A stretch of DNA of 64,000 nt from Petrimonas mucosa (lineage in GTDB: Bacteria; Bacteroidota; Bacteroidia; Bacteroidales; Dysgonomonadaceae). Position 1 is the first letter of the stretch, and the number at the start of each line of letters is the position of its first letter. This document shows positions 18,716 through 26,399 of this stretch, piece by piece. The DNA lies in assembly GCF_900095795.1 (NCBI RefSeq), contig NZ_LT608328.1:1-64000 (forward strand), written 5' to 3'. The translations under genes were made by a program, and so were the position numbers. The notes beneath the pieces were generated by a model. It had not been told where the DNA came from. It saw only the letters and a program-made list of their open reading frames with translations, and ran no database searches.

Positions 18716-18723
18716 CAAAAATA
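18716..18723 (-). promoter_or_regulatory. moxR-bat operon promoter, -7 element TATTTTTG
   Basis: TATTTTTG on the minus strand, 90 nt before the moxR ATG. No clear -33 TTG at the usual distance. It would drive the whole moxR-to-PAP2 operon. Confidence 0.5.
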
Positions 18724-19061
18724 GGAAATGTTAAAGCGTTACCACCTATTTAGCCGTTAAAAATGTTTAAGGGTTAGATCACGACATGGAGTGCTCTCCT
18801 GCTATTCAGTCGGCATATACCACTCCTGCCAGCTATCTGGCTACGGCCTAGGGGCGTAGATGACGGGGAATTATTTTAAAAATCCTTTTCTGGAGAGGCT
18901 TTTCAACGTTAATCAAGGTTAAAATCCCCTCTTCATGCAGCGTTATTCAAATTTCAGCATCTATCTACTGAACGGCCGAAATCAATTCGAATCAAGGCAG
19001 CCTGTGGTTTCAGCCGTTCATGTACAATTATCAACCCAATGTATAATTTAAATGTTTAAGT
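18724..19061. other. Intergenic region with several small inverted repeats
   Basis: No coding frame of note. Two adjacent small hairpins are seen (GCCAG/CTGGC at 18828-18841 and CTACG/CGTAG at 18841-18859). A longer arm pair lies before the downstream lipoprotein gene: TGAACGGC at 18969-18976 with GCCGTTCA at 19013-19020, extended by GAAA/TTTC across a one-by-one mismatch. The last could be a 5' UTR structure or a small RNA element. No strong TAnnTTTG element was found on the plus strand. Confidence 0.4.
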
Positions 19062-19385
19062 ATGAAAAAACTGAATTATTTGACTGGCATCTTTTTTCTC
19101 TCACTCCTGTTTGTGGCATGCGACAAGAAGGATGAACCCACTCCGAAACTGACAATGACACCTTCTTCAGTTGAAGTGAAAATCTCAGAAGAGGCAACCG
19201 TCAAGGTAAGCGGCGGCACCACTCCATATACGGTGGCATCGGCCGACACGACCATCGCCACCGCAACGGTTACGGCCAGTGATGTGAAAGTTGCCGGGGT
19301 AAAGGAGGGCCAGACAACCATCACTGTCACCGACAAGAACAAGGTGCAAGGCAGCTTTACCGTAAAGGTGACTGGTGAGGAGTGA
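19062..19385 (+). CDS. Small lipoprotein with a BIG2-like immunoglobulin domain
   Basis: A 107-residue protein with a lipoprotein signal (lipobox LFVAC, Cys20), a short charged spacer (DKKDEPTPK), and one bacterial Ig-like domain (about 30-105). The BIG2-like pattern is visible as SVEVKISEEATVKVSGG and ATVTASDVKVAGVKEGQTTI. It is probably outer-membrane or periplasm anchored. The partner is unknown. It is monocistronic with a strong terminator 32 nt after the stop. Confidence 0.82.
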   Translation: MKKLNYLTGIFFLSLLFVACDKKDEPTPKLTMTPSSVEVKISEEATVKVSGGTTPYTVASADTTIATATVTASDVKVAGVKEGQTTITVTDKNKVQGSFTVKVTGEE

Positions 19386-19417
19386 TCGCTCTGCACTAAT
19401 CGTCCTGGATACTATTC

Positions 19418-19452
19418 GGCATGATGTTTGCGGACATCATGCCATTTTTTTT
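19418..19452 (+). terminator. Intrinsic terminator of the small lipoprotein gene
   Basis: Perfect 10-bp stem GGCATGATGT/ACATCATGCC (19418-19427, 19434-19443), 6-nt loop, followed by A and eight T (19445-19452). It overlaps the last codons of the convergent lipB. Confidence 0.93.
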
Positions 19453-20162
19453 CGACAGGTACAGGCAACCTGCTCCTCAACCAGTTCCATCCCAAACTGT
19501 TCAACGAACGAGACCTTCATCCTCTCCTCAACTTCCCGGAAATTCACCTCCCTGCCCAGCTCTCTCCTCATGGAGGTCACCCCCCTGTCGGTGAACCCAC
19601 AGGGGTTGATGTAGTTGAAGTAGTCGAGGTCGGTATTGACGTTGAGCGCCAGCCCATGCATGGTGACAAATCTGCTGGTACGCACCCCGATGGCACATAT
19701 CTTCCGGGCTTTCGCGGGATGGGCAGCATCAATCCATACGCCCATCGCCTTCTCATCCTTTTCACCTTCGATTCCAAAGGAGCGGAGGGTTGCAATTACC
19801 ACATCCTCCAGTTTGTGGACATAAGCCTTGACACCGATGCGGAACTCCTCCATGTCGATAATGGGGTAGGCCACCAGCTGTCCCGGACCGTGATAGGTGA
19901 TGTCGCCCCCCCGGTCGATGGGATAGAAGTCGATATTCCTGCTCCTGCAGAGATGTTCTGCAATTAGCAGATTCTGCCGTTTACCGCTCTTACCCAGGGT
20001 ATATACCGGCTCATGCTCGCAGAAAAGGAGATATTGTGGTTTGGAGGGGGAGCGATGAACCTTGGCTTCCAATACCGACTGGAACAGCCGTTCCTGCAGA
20101 TCCCAGGCCTCCTTGTACCGGATACGGCCAAGATCCTGAAAAGTGACTTTTCTACTATCCAT
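19437..20162 (-). CDS. lipB: Octanoyl-[ACP]:protein octanoyltransferase LipB
   Basis: LipB transfers octanoate from acyl carrier protein to lipoyl domains, the first step of lipoate synthesis. Family motifs are present: RGGDITYHGPGQLVAYPI, then GVWID and KICAIGVR with the catalytic Lys in that area, and GLALNVNTDL. I take the ATG at 20162 (MDSRKVTF), 10 bp after lipA; an ATG at 20180 would overlap lipA and is the alternative. The C-terminus (CRKKMA) is encoded within the hairpin terminator of the convergent lipoprotein gene. Confidence 0.93.
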   Translation of the reverse strand: MDSRKVTFQDLGRIRYKEAWDLQERLFQSVLEAKVHRSPSKPQYLLFCEHEPVYTLGKSGKRQNLLIAEHLCRSRNIDFYPIDRGGDITYHGPGQLVAYPIIDMEEFRIGVKAYVHKLEDVVIATLRSFGIEGEKDEKAMGVWIDAAHPAKARKICAIGVRTSRFVTMHGLALNVNTDLDYFNYINPCGFTDRGVTSMRRELGREVNFREVEERMKVSFVEQFGMELVEEQVACTCRKKMA

Positions 20163-20172
20163 CTCTACTCGA

Positions 20173-21015
20173 TTACACATGTCTTTCGGCACGGTAGGAA
20201 GAGCGGACCAGCGGACCACTCTCTACAATTTCAAAACCTTTCTCAAGCCCGATCCGCTTATACTCCCTGAACTGATCGAGCGACACAAACTCACTCACGG
20301 GAAGATGGTTGCGTGTGGGCTGCAGGTACTGACCAATCGTCAATACCCTGCATCCGACCGACCTGAGATCGTCCATGGTCTGAATTACCTCATCGGGCGT
20401 TTCGCCCAAACCGACCATGATGCCCGATTTGGGTTTGCATTTGTTGCTTTTTGCAACCACCTCTATGGTCTTCAGGCTGATATCGTATTTAGCACGGCTC
20501 CGCACCAACGGCGTAAGCCTGCGCACCGTCTCCATGTTATGCGAGATGATCTCGGGCCCCGCCTCAATCACCTGGTGAATCAACTCCGCTTTCCCAAGGA
20601 AATCGGGAATCAGGGTTTCCAGGGTAATTCCGGGATTTTTTTTCTTGATATATCTGATGGTCTCCGCCCAGAATCCCGCACCATAATCCCTCAAGTCGTC
20701 CCTGTCGACACTGGTTATCACGCAATGTTTCAGGTTCATTCTGGATATCGTCTCGGCCAGCCGGTCCAGTTCATCCCAGTCGACCGGCAGCGGTTTCCCG
20801 GTTTTTGTAGCACAGAACCCGCATGATCGGGTACAGATTTCGCCCAGGATCATAAAGGTGGCCGTACCGTTCCCCCAGCATTCCGCCAGGTTCGGACACT
20901 TGCCACTCACGCAGATGGTGTGCAATCTGTTTCTTGCAATAACTTCCTTTATATCGAGGTATTGCTTCCCTTGTGGAAGCTCAACCTTAAGCCAGTCGGG
21001 TTTTCGTTGTATCAT
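20173..21015 (-). CDS. lipA: Lipoyl synthase LipA
   Basis: A radical SAM enzyme inserting two sulfur atoms into octanoyl chains on lipoyl domains. The 280-residue chain shows both cluster motifs: the auxiliary cluster cysteines in CVSGKCPNLAECW and the radical SAM CTRSCGFC, plus the C-terminal RSSY motif (VRSSYRAERHV). LipA and lipB are adjacent and share the promoter before lipA, making a two-gene lipoate operon. Confidence 0.97.
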   Translation of the reverse strand: MIQRKPDWLKVELPQGKQYLDIKEVIARNRLHTICVSGKCPNLAECWGNGTATFMILGEICTRSCGFCATKTGKPLPVDWDELDRLAETISRMNLKHCVITSVDRDDLRDYGAGFWAETIRYIKKKNPGITLETLIPDFLGKAELIHQVIEAGPEIISHNMETVRRLTPLVRSRAKYDISLKTIEVVAKSNKCKPKSGIMVGLGETPDEVIQTMDDLRSVGCRVLTIGQYLQPTRNHLPVSEFVSLDQFREYKRIGLEKGFEIVESGPLVRSSYRAERHV

Positions 21016-21058
21016 TACGTCTCGATTTTTGTTGCTGTGATTGATAAAATGTCACCTA

Positions 21059-21088
21059 CAAAAATAGTACAATAATCTCCAGATACAA
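21059..21088 (-). promoter_or_regulatory. lipA-lipB promoter, TTG-N19-TATTTTTG
   Basis: On the minus strand TTG (21088-21086), exactly 19 nt, then TATTTTTG (21066-21059), 44 nt before lipA. Full match to the Bacteroidota promoter. Confidence 0.72.
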
Positions 21089-21139
21089 TAGCCAAGGCCG
21101 AGAGTTTGCAGCCGCACATCGTTTTTTACTAATCAGGAC

Positions 21140-21170
21140 TTGATTTTTTCTCCCCGTTGATGTATGTTTG
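21140..21170 (+). promoter_or_regulatory. GH130 gene promoter, TTG-N20-TATGTTTG
   Basis: TTG at 21140-21142, 20 nt, TATGTTTG at 21163-21170, 55 nt before the start codon. Confidence 0.7.
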
Positions 21171-21225
21171 CCTCCGGAGTTCCATTCTACCGGACTCCTG
21201 TAGTCTGTTTTAAATATTTCACACT

Positions 21226-22692
21226 ATGAGAATCATTGTCAATCGTTTACCCAACAAGTTTTATTCCAACTACAAACAGGTGATCATCCGATTTCTCGAT
21301 CTGGGAGAGGAGCGGACCCGTGCCTTGATAACGAAGGTGCTGGAGATGGAGGAGAGCGAGGCGGACAAAACGTTGACCTATACGTTGAGGGAGTTCTCCA
21401 AGCGACACCGTAACCTGACACACAAGTTCCTCAAACATTACCGCAAAGCACTGGAGCTGGTCGCCCCCACCTTCACCGAACCGGAGCAGGTGAGCATGGT
21501 GAAGAAGCTGCTGATCGGATCCTATTTCTCCATGGAGTACTCCATCAGTTCAGCTGCATTCTTCAATCCCTCCATTGTTGAATCGCCCGATCAGACAGGA
21601 CTCAGCGAAGGCTCAAAACGGGTTATCGTCAGTTTTCGGGCTACCGGTGAAGGACATATATCGAGCATTGTATTCCATACGGGGGTGATCAATCACCTGG
21701 GGGAGCTGGAGTTTGAGACGGCAGGCTATCATGTCGACAGTGCCGAGGTTACCAAAAGATATATCTATGAAAAGGAGAGTTTCCAGAAGAAGCTTCGCGA
21801 GATGGGGGTCGATGAGCTGGTCGTAAAGCCGGTAATGGATTCACTGGCCGACAGGTTCATCTACGGTGAACTGCTGAAATCGGTCAACGGATACCTGGCC
21901 GAGAACAACTCCCTCGAAGAGGAGGTAAAGCGCTCCATCAAACAGATGATATGGTTGGCCGACTCCCACTATACGATCCATTTCTCGCGCGACACACATA
22001 TTTCTGAACGGGTGATCTTCCCTACTTCCTATACCGAACGGAAGGGAATTGAAGATGCCCGATTTGTAAGGTTCACCGATGATAACGGCGAGGTTACCTA
22101 CTACGCCACCTACAGTGCGTATGATGGCTATGTCGCCCTGCAGAAACTTATTGTGACAAAGGATTTTTACACATTCGAGATCAAGCCGCTCCATGGCGAC
22201 GGAACGCAAAATAAGAACCTGGCACTCTTTCCCAGGAAAGTCGGCGGCAAGTATGCCATGTTGTCGAGAGTTGACGGAATCAACAGTTACATTGCATTCT
22301 CAGACAACATCAACGTATGGCCGGCACCGGTCAGGATCCAGGCGCCGAAATACCCCTGGGAGTTCATCCAGATCGGTAACTGTGGTTCCCCGATCGAGAC
22401 TCCCGAAGGGTGGCTGGTGATTACGCACGGTGTCGGACCTATGCGACAGTATGCCCTGGGGGCGACGCTGCTCGACCTGAACGACCCCACCAGGGAGATC
22501 GGAAGACTCAGGGATCCGCTGTTGGTGCCCAACGATGAAGAGCGGGAAGGCTATGTCCCCAACGTGGTCTATTCCTGCGGATCCATCGTCCACAACGGCC
22601 AGCTTATCGTCCCCTACGGACTGTCAGATACCGGTTCCGGATTCATGTCGGTCAGCCTTCGGAAGCTGCTCGAGAAGATCCTGAACGGCTGA
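21226..22692 (+). CDS. GH130-family glycoside phosphorylase/hydrolase
   Basis: A 488-residue cytoplasmic protein (no signal peptide). The C-terminal half has the five-bladed propeller features of GH130, including the GIEDARFVRF motif near 285-294 with the conserved Asp, and GNCGSPIETPEGWLVITHGVG, both familiar in beta-mannoside phosphorylases. About 200 N-terminal residues form an extra helical region. GH130 enzymes act mostly on beta-mannosides, by phosphorolysis or hydrolysis; the exact substrate is not readable here. It is convergent with a GT4 fusion gene 14 bp away, suggesting a shared glycan. Confidence 0.85.
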   Translation: MRIIVNRLPNKFYSNYKQVIIRFLDLGEERTRALITKVLEMEESEADKTLTYTLREFSKRHRNLTHKFLKHYRKALELVAPTFTEPEQVSMVKKLLIGSYFSMEYSISSAAFFNPSIVESPDQTGLSEGSKRVIVSFRATGEGHISSIVFHTGVINHLGELEFETAGYHVDSAEVTKRYIYEKESFQKKLREMGVDELVVKPVMDSLADRFIYGELLKSVNGYLAENNSLEEEVKRSIKQMIWLADSHYTIHFSRDTHISERVIFPTSYTERKGIEDARFVRFTDDNGEVTYYATYSAYDGYVALQKLIVTKDFYTFEIKPLHGDGTQNKNLALFPRKVGGKYAMLSRVDGINSYIAFSDNINVWPAPVRIQAPKYPWEFIQIGNCGSPIETPEGWLVITHGVGPMRQYALGATLLDLNDPTREIGRLRDPLLVPNDEEREGYVPNVVYSCGSIVHNGQLIVPYGLSDTGSGFMSVSLRKLLEKILNG

Positions 22693-22706
22693 TACCGGCC
22701 CGCCCG

Positions 22707-24938
22707 CTACGACTCATACTCCAATGCCTTCAAGACGGTGAGGTAGGAAATGAGGTAGGCCAGCGTACTCTCGGCTCCCTGGTTACGGTTCACGCCATCC
22801 TGCTTGAGGCCGTCGCAGCATCCACCCGTTTCGTAGTCGTAGAGGGGGACCCGCAGATCGTTTTCACCCAGGAACCAGAGGAACGACTGGAACATCTTCC
22901 GAAGGTACTCCTGCTCCTTCGTAACGTTATATGCCTGAAAATAGAGCTGGACGTTGCCCATCACCTCGATCGCCTGCTGATCGAACATCGCCCGGGTTCC
23001 ATCTTTCGGGTACCAGCCGTAACTTCCGATGGGAGAGAGATACCCCTTGCCGAGGGTCACCTCCTCCAGAAATGCGGTCGTTTTGAAAGCCACATCCTGA
23101 AAGAGCGGATCGTCGGAAACCTCAGCCGCATGAAACAGGCTTAACGGCAATACCGCATTATCGTAGGTAAGGGCGGACTCGAACCACTCCCACTGGTCGG
23201 CACGGTTCCTGAAATAGGCATCGGTCAGCCTCGATGCCAGCTCCTTCATGACCTGAAGCAGCGCTTCATCCCCGGGGTAGCACCGCAGGTAATAACTGAT
23301 CCCGATAACCGTATTGGCCACCCCGCGCAGATGCTCCAGCCTCTGGAAGTGTTGTCTGGAGTTGTCAAACAGCTCTTTGCCAAACTCCCTGTAAGCCATG
23401 TTCGGGGAAGCATACAGGAGATATCCGAGCGCCCAGATGGTCCTGCCGAAGGAGTCTTCACTTCCCTCCCTGTCGAGGAAATCCCGCCTGAAACTGAGAA
23501 AATTGCGAAAGGTTCCCTCTTCGGTCTGCATGTACTGGATGTAGCTGAGATAGATCCGCATGCAATCGAGGGCAAACGGATCCCGGTTTTGACTGTAGGC
23601 CATCAGCGACATCAGCAGGGCCCGGGCATTGTCGTCGAGACAATACCCCTCTTTCAGGTTGGGTATGCCGTACCGGGCATGCTGCACGATACCGGTATCG
23701 TCTGTCAGCCGCTTGATATGGTCGAATGAAAAATCGGGCAGCAGCTCCATTTTGACAATCGGTCGCTGGATCCTTTTCTGGATAGGGGGAGCTTCCACTA
23801 TCCTTCCCAAAAGAGCGAGATACTGCTTCCCGATCATCGACCAGCGCATCTGTTTCCCGTAACTGTAGGCCTTTTCCCTCAATGCCTTCATCCTTTCAGG
23901 GTAATCGAGCAGCTCATTCAGGATGTCGGCCAGCTGTTCAGAATTCTTGAAGTCGAACAGTCGGCCCCGACCCTCGGCCAGCAGCTCCTCGGCGTGCCAG
24001 TACGGAGTGGAAATTACGGCCGCCCCGGCTCCCACGGCATAGGCCAATGTACCGCTGGTGATCTGCTCCTTGTTGTTGTAAGGGGTAATATAGATATCGC
24101 ATGCCCGCAGGTATTCAAAAAGGATATCTTCCGTAACGAACGATTTGAGAAAAACAACATTCTCCTGCAATTTACGGTCTCTCACCAGCTTGTTCAGGTA
24201 CTTCCGGTACTCTTCGCCCGAATACTTGAGGATATTGGGATGTGTGGCGCCCAGCACGATGTAGAGAAGCGACGGATGCCTCTCCACCACTGCAGGCAAC
24301 GCATTGATCACCGTCTCGATCCCTTTGTTCCGTCCCAGGAAGCCAAATGTCAGCAACACCTGCCGGTCGCCCAGGTTATACTCCTTCTTGATCGCTTCGT
24401 GCGAAACACCCAGATAATCCGGCACGCCATGCTCAATCACTTCGATCTTCCCGGCAGCTATCCCGTAAACCGTGGTAAGCAACTCCACCGCCTTATGACT
24501 CATCACCACAATCTTGGCTGCAGCCGCATTTATCTTCCGGATGATATTCTTTTGCAGAAAGGAGGGCTCCTTCAGAACGGTATGGAACACGACAACGAGC
24601 GGCACCTTCAAGCGGTCGGTAAGTGAGAGGATGTACAATCCCGACTCACCACCGAAAATGCCGAATTCGTGGTTGAGGATGCAAGCCTGGAAATTGCTCA
24701 GGTTGATCTGCTCAGCAGCATTGATATAATCTTCACGGTAATTCTGCCGGATAATATACTTGACCTCCGGCGGATAGTCATACTCCTGCAGTGAGCTGGA
24801 GTCGTTGATAGCTATCACGCTGGCCTGGTTCTTTCTCTCCTGCCCCAAATTGAGGGCTATCGATTTACACAGATTTTCTGTGAATGTCGCAATCCCGCAC
24901 TGTCGCGGAGGGTATGTTCCAATATATGCAATCTTCAT
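22707..24938 (-). CDS. GT4 glycosyltransferase fused to a C-terminal alpha/alpha-barrel-like domain
   Basis: A 743-residue two-part protein. Residues 1 to about 380 are a GT-B, family 4 transferase (YIGTYPPRQCGIATFTENL at the start; LLTFGFLGRNKGIETVINAL and later ITSGTLAYAVGAGAAVISTPY in the donor site). Residues about 395-743 are helical with repeated aromatic-rich motifs (LKEGYCLDDNARALL, QWEWFESALTYDNAVLPLSL, NRNQGAESTLAYLISYL), resembling six-hairpin glycosidases. The EGYCLDDNAR and NQGAEST residues could form a sugar-binding site. Cytoplasmic. The product is unknown; the neighbouring GH130 hints at an intracellular mannose-containing glycan. Confidence 0.85.
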   Translation of the reverse strand: MKIAYIGTYPPRQCGIATFTENLCKSIALNLGQERKNQASVIAINDSSSLQEYDYPPEVKYIIRQNYREDYINAAEQINLSNFQACILNHEFGIFGGESGLYILSLTDRLKVPLVVVFHTVLKEPSFLQKNIIRKINAAAAKIVVMSHKAVELLTTVYGIAAGKIEVIEHGVPDYLGVSHEAIKKEYNLGDRQVLLTFGFLGRNKGIETVINALPAVVERHPSLLYIVLGATHPNILKYSGEEYRKYLNKLVRDRKLQENVVFLKSFVTEDILFEYLRACDIYITPYNNKEQITSGTLAYAVGAGAAVISTPYWHAEELLAEGRGRLFDFKNSEQLADILNELLDYPERMKALREKAYSYGKQMRWSMIGKQYLALLGRIVEAPPIQKRIQRPIVKMELLPDFSFDHIKRLTDDTGIVQHARYGIPNLKEGYCLDDNARALLMSLMAYSQNRDPFALDCMRIYLSYIQYMQTEEGTFRNFLSFRRDFLDREGSEDSFGRTIWALGYLLYASPNMAYREFGKELFDNSRQHFQRLEHLRGVANTVIGISYYLRCYPGDEALLQVMKELASRLTDAYFRNRADQWEWFESALTYDNAVLPLSLFHAAEVSDDPLFQDVAFKTTAFLEEVTLGKGYLSPIGSYGWYPKDGTRAMFDQQAIEVMGNVQLYFQAYNVTKEQEYLRKMFQSFLWFLGENDLRVPLYDYETGGCCDGLKQDGVNRNQGAESTLAYLISYLTVLKALEYES

Positions 24939-25100
24939 CTCTCTTAGAATTATTAGAAGTTAATGTAACAAACAGATAACCTGAAATTGATCATCCCCGC
25001 TCCTCATTCACGGAGAAGCGAACAGATATCACCGGCAGGGAACCCCTGCACGGATGCAAAAAACGAGCGAAAAAATGGGTTGATTGTGATCCGGTGCTTA
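24939..25100 (-). promoter_or_regulatory. Structured 5' leader of the GT4 fusion gene
   Basis: The promoter at 25101-25131 gives a leader of over 150 nt. It contains a hairpin with arms 25032-25040 and 25044-25053 (one bulged base, 3-nt loop) and a weaker CTCC/GGAG stem around 25008-25023. No leader ORF or known riboswitch is recognised. Confidence 0.4.
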
Positions 25101-25131
25101 CAAAGATAGCATTTTTTTGCCCTGAAGTCAA
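25101..25131 (-). promoter_or_regulatory. GT4 gene promoter, TTG-N20-TATCTTTG
   Basis: On the minus strand TTG (25131-25129), 20 nt, TATCTTTG (25108-25101). Strong consensus. Confidence 0.72.
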
Positions 25132-25200
25132 GAGTGGGGATGGAAATTCCGCTAACTATTTTTAATCCATCACCATTAGGGTGGTGAGAACAGAATTGAT

Positions 25201-25208
25201 TATCTTTG
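25201..25208 (+). promoter_or_regulatory. tgt promoter, -7 element TATCTTTG
   Basis: TATCTTTG lies 36 nt before the TTG start of tgt. No -33 TTG is seen at the usual spacing; an inverted repeat CACC-attag-GGTG lies just upstream. Confidence 0.55.
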
Positions 25209-25244
25209 TGGCTAATTTGACTGAACGAAAGAAAACGTCCCGCT

Positions 25245-26375
25245 TTGAAATTTGAACTGCAACATACCGATCCCCGCTCGAACGCCAGGGCGGGAGTAAT
25301 TACTACCGATCACGGCCATATCGAGACGCCCGTCTTCATGCCGGTAGGCACCATCGGGAGCGTGAAGGCGGTACAGATGACCGAATTGAAGGAGGATATC
25401 AAGGCCCAGATCATCCTGGGGAACACCTATCATCTTTACCTGCGGCCGGGACTGAAGGTGCTGGAGGGTGCCGGCGGACTGCACCGGTTTAACAGCTGGA
25501 ACCGACCCATACTGACCGACAGTGGCGGGTTCCAGGTTTTTTCACTCGCCGGAAACCGGAAATTGACCGAGGAGGGGGCCGAGTTCCGTTCACATATCGA
25601 CGGTTCGAAACATTTCTTCACGCCGGAAAAGGTGATGGATATCCAGCGCACCATCGGGGCTGACATCATCATGGCCTTCGACGAGTGTACACCTGGTGAT
25701 GCCGACTACGCCTATGCCAAAAAATCGCTCGACCTTACGGAGCGGTGGCTGAAGCGGTGTATCGACCGGTTCAAGGAGACCGAATGCCCCTACGGCTACA
25801 GGCAGACCCTCTTCCCGATTGTCCAGGGATGCGTCTTTCCCGACCTGCGTCGCCGTGCGGCTGAAAACGTAGCCTCGCTGGAGGCTGATGGCAATGCCAT
25901 CGGTGGACTGGCGGTTGGTGAGCCGACGGAGAAGATGTACGAGATGGTTGAGCTGGTGAACGAGATACTGCCCAAGGATAAGCCACGCTACCTGATGGGG
26001 GTAGGCACTCCGGCCAATCTCCTGGAAGCGGTGGAACGGGGCGTGGACATGTTCGACTGCATCATGCCTACCCGCAACGGCCGGAATGGGCAGATCTTTA
26101 CCAAGAACGGCATCCTGAACATGCGGAACGAGCGGTGGAAAGAGGATTTCTCGCCCATCGAAGAGGAGGGTGCCTCATTCGTGGATACCCTTTACAGTAA
26201 AGCTTACCTGCGGCATCTGATCAACACGAACGAGATACTGGGGCTGCAGATAGCATCGGTGCATAATCTTGCATTTTACACCTGGCTGATGCGGGAGGCC
26301 CGGAAACATATCATCGAGGGGGACTTCTCCTCATGGAAACGGATCATGGTGGAAAGAACCATGCAGCGTCTGTAG
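25245..26375 (+). CDS. tgt: tRNA-guanine transglycosylase
   Basis: Tgt exchanges guanine-34 of tRNAs with GUN anticodons for a queuosine precursor. The 376-residue protein has DSGGFQVFSL (catalytic Asp), the second Asp in MFDCIMPTRNGRNGQ, and DECTPGDADYAYAKKS. The start is a TTG codon at 25245, since the family N-terminus MKFELQHTD begins exactly there and no in-frame ATG precedes it. The usual zinc motif (CxCxxCx26-30H) is not visible: the region after TRNGRNGQIFTKNG reads RWKEDFSPIEEEGASFVDTL without cysteines, as if the zinc site is lost. Confidence 0.94.
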   Translation: MKFELQHTDPRSNARAGVITTDHGHIETPVFMPVGTIGSVKAVQMTELKEDIKAQIILGNTYHLYLRPGLKVLEGAGGLHRFNSWNRPILTDSGGFQVFSLAGNRKLTEEGAEFRSHIDGSKHFFTPEKVMDIQRTIGADIIMAFDECTPGDADYAYAKKSLDLTERWLKRCIDRFKETECPYGYRQTLFPIVQGCVFPDLRRRAAENVASLEADGNAIGGLAVGEPTEKMYEMVELVNEILPKDKPRYLMGVGTPANLLEAVERGVDMFDCIMPTRNGRNGQIFTKNGILNMRNERWKEDFSPIEEEGASFVDTLYSKAYLRHLINTNEILGLQIASVHNLAFYTWLMREARKHIIEGDFSSWKRIMVERTMQRL

Positions 26376-26399
26376 GATCGCGACAGAATAGACAAGAGT

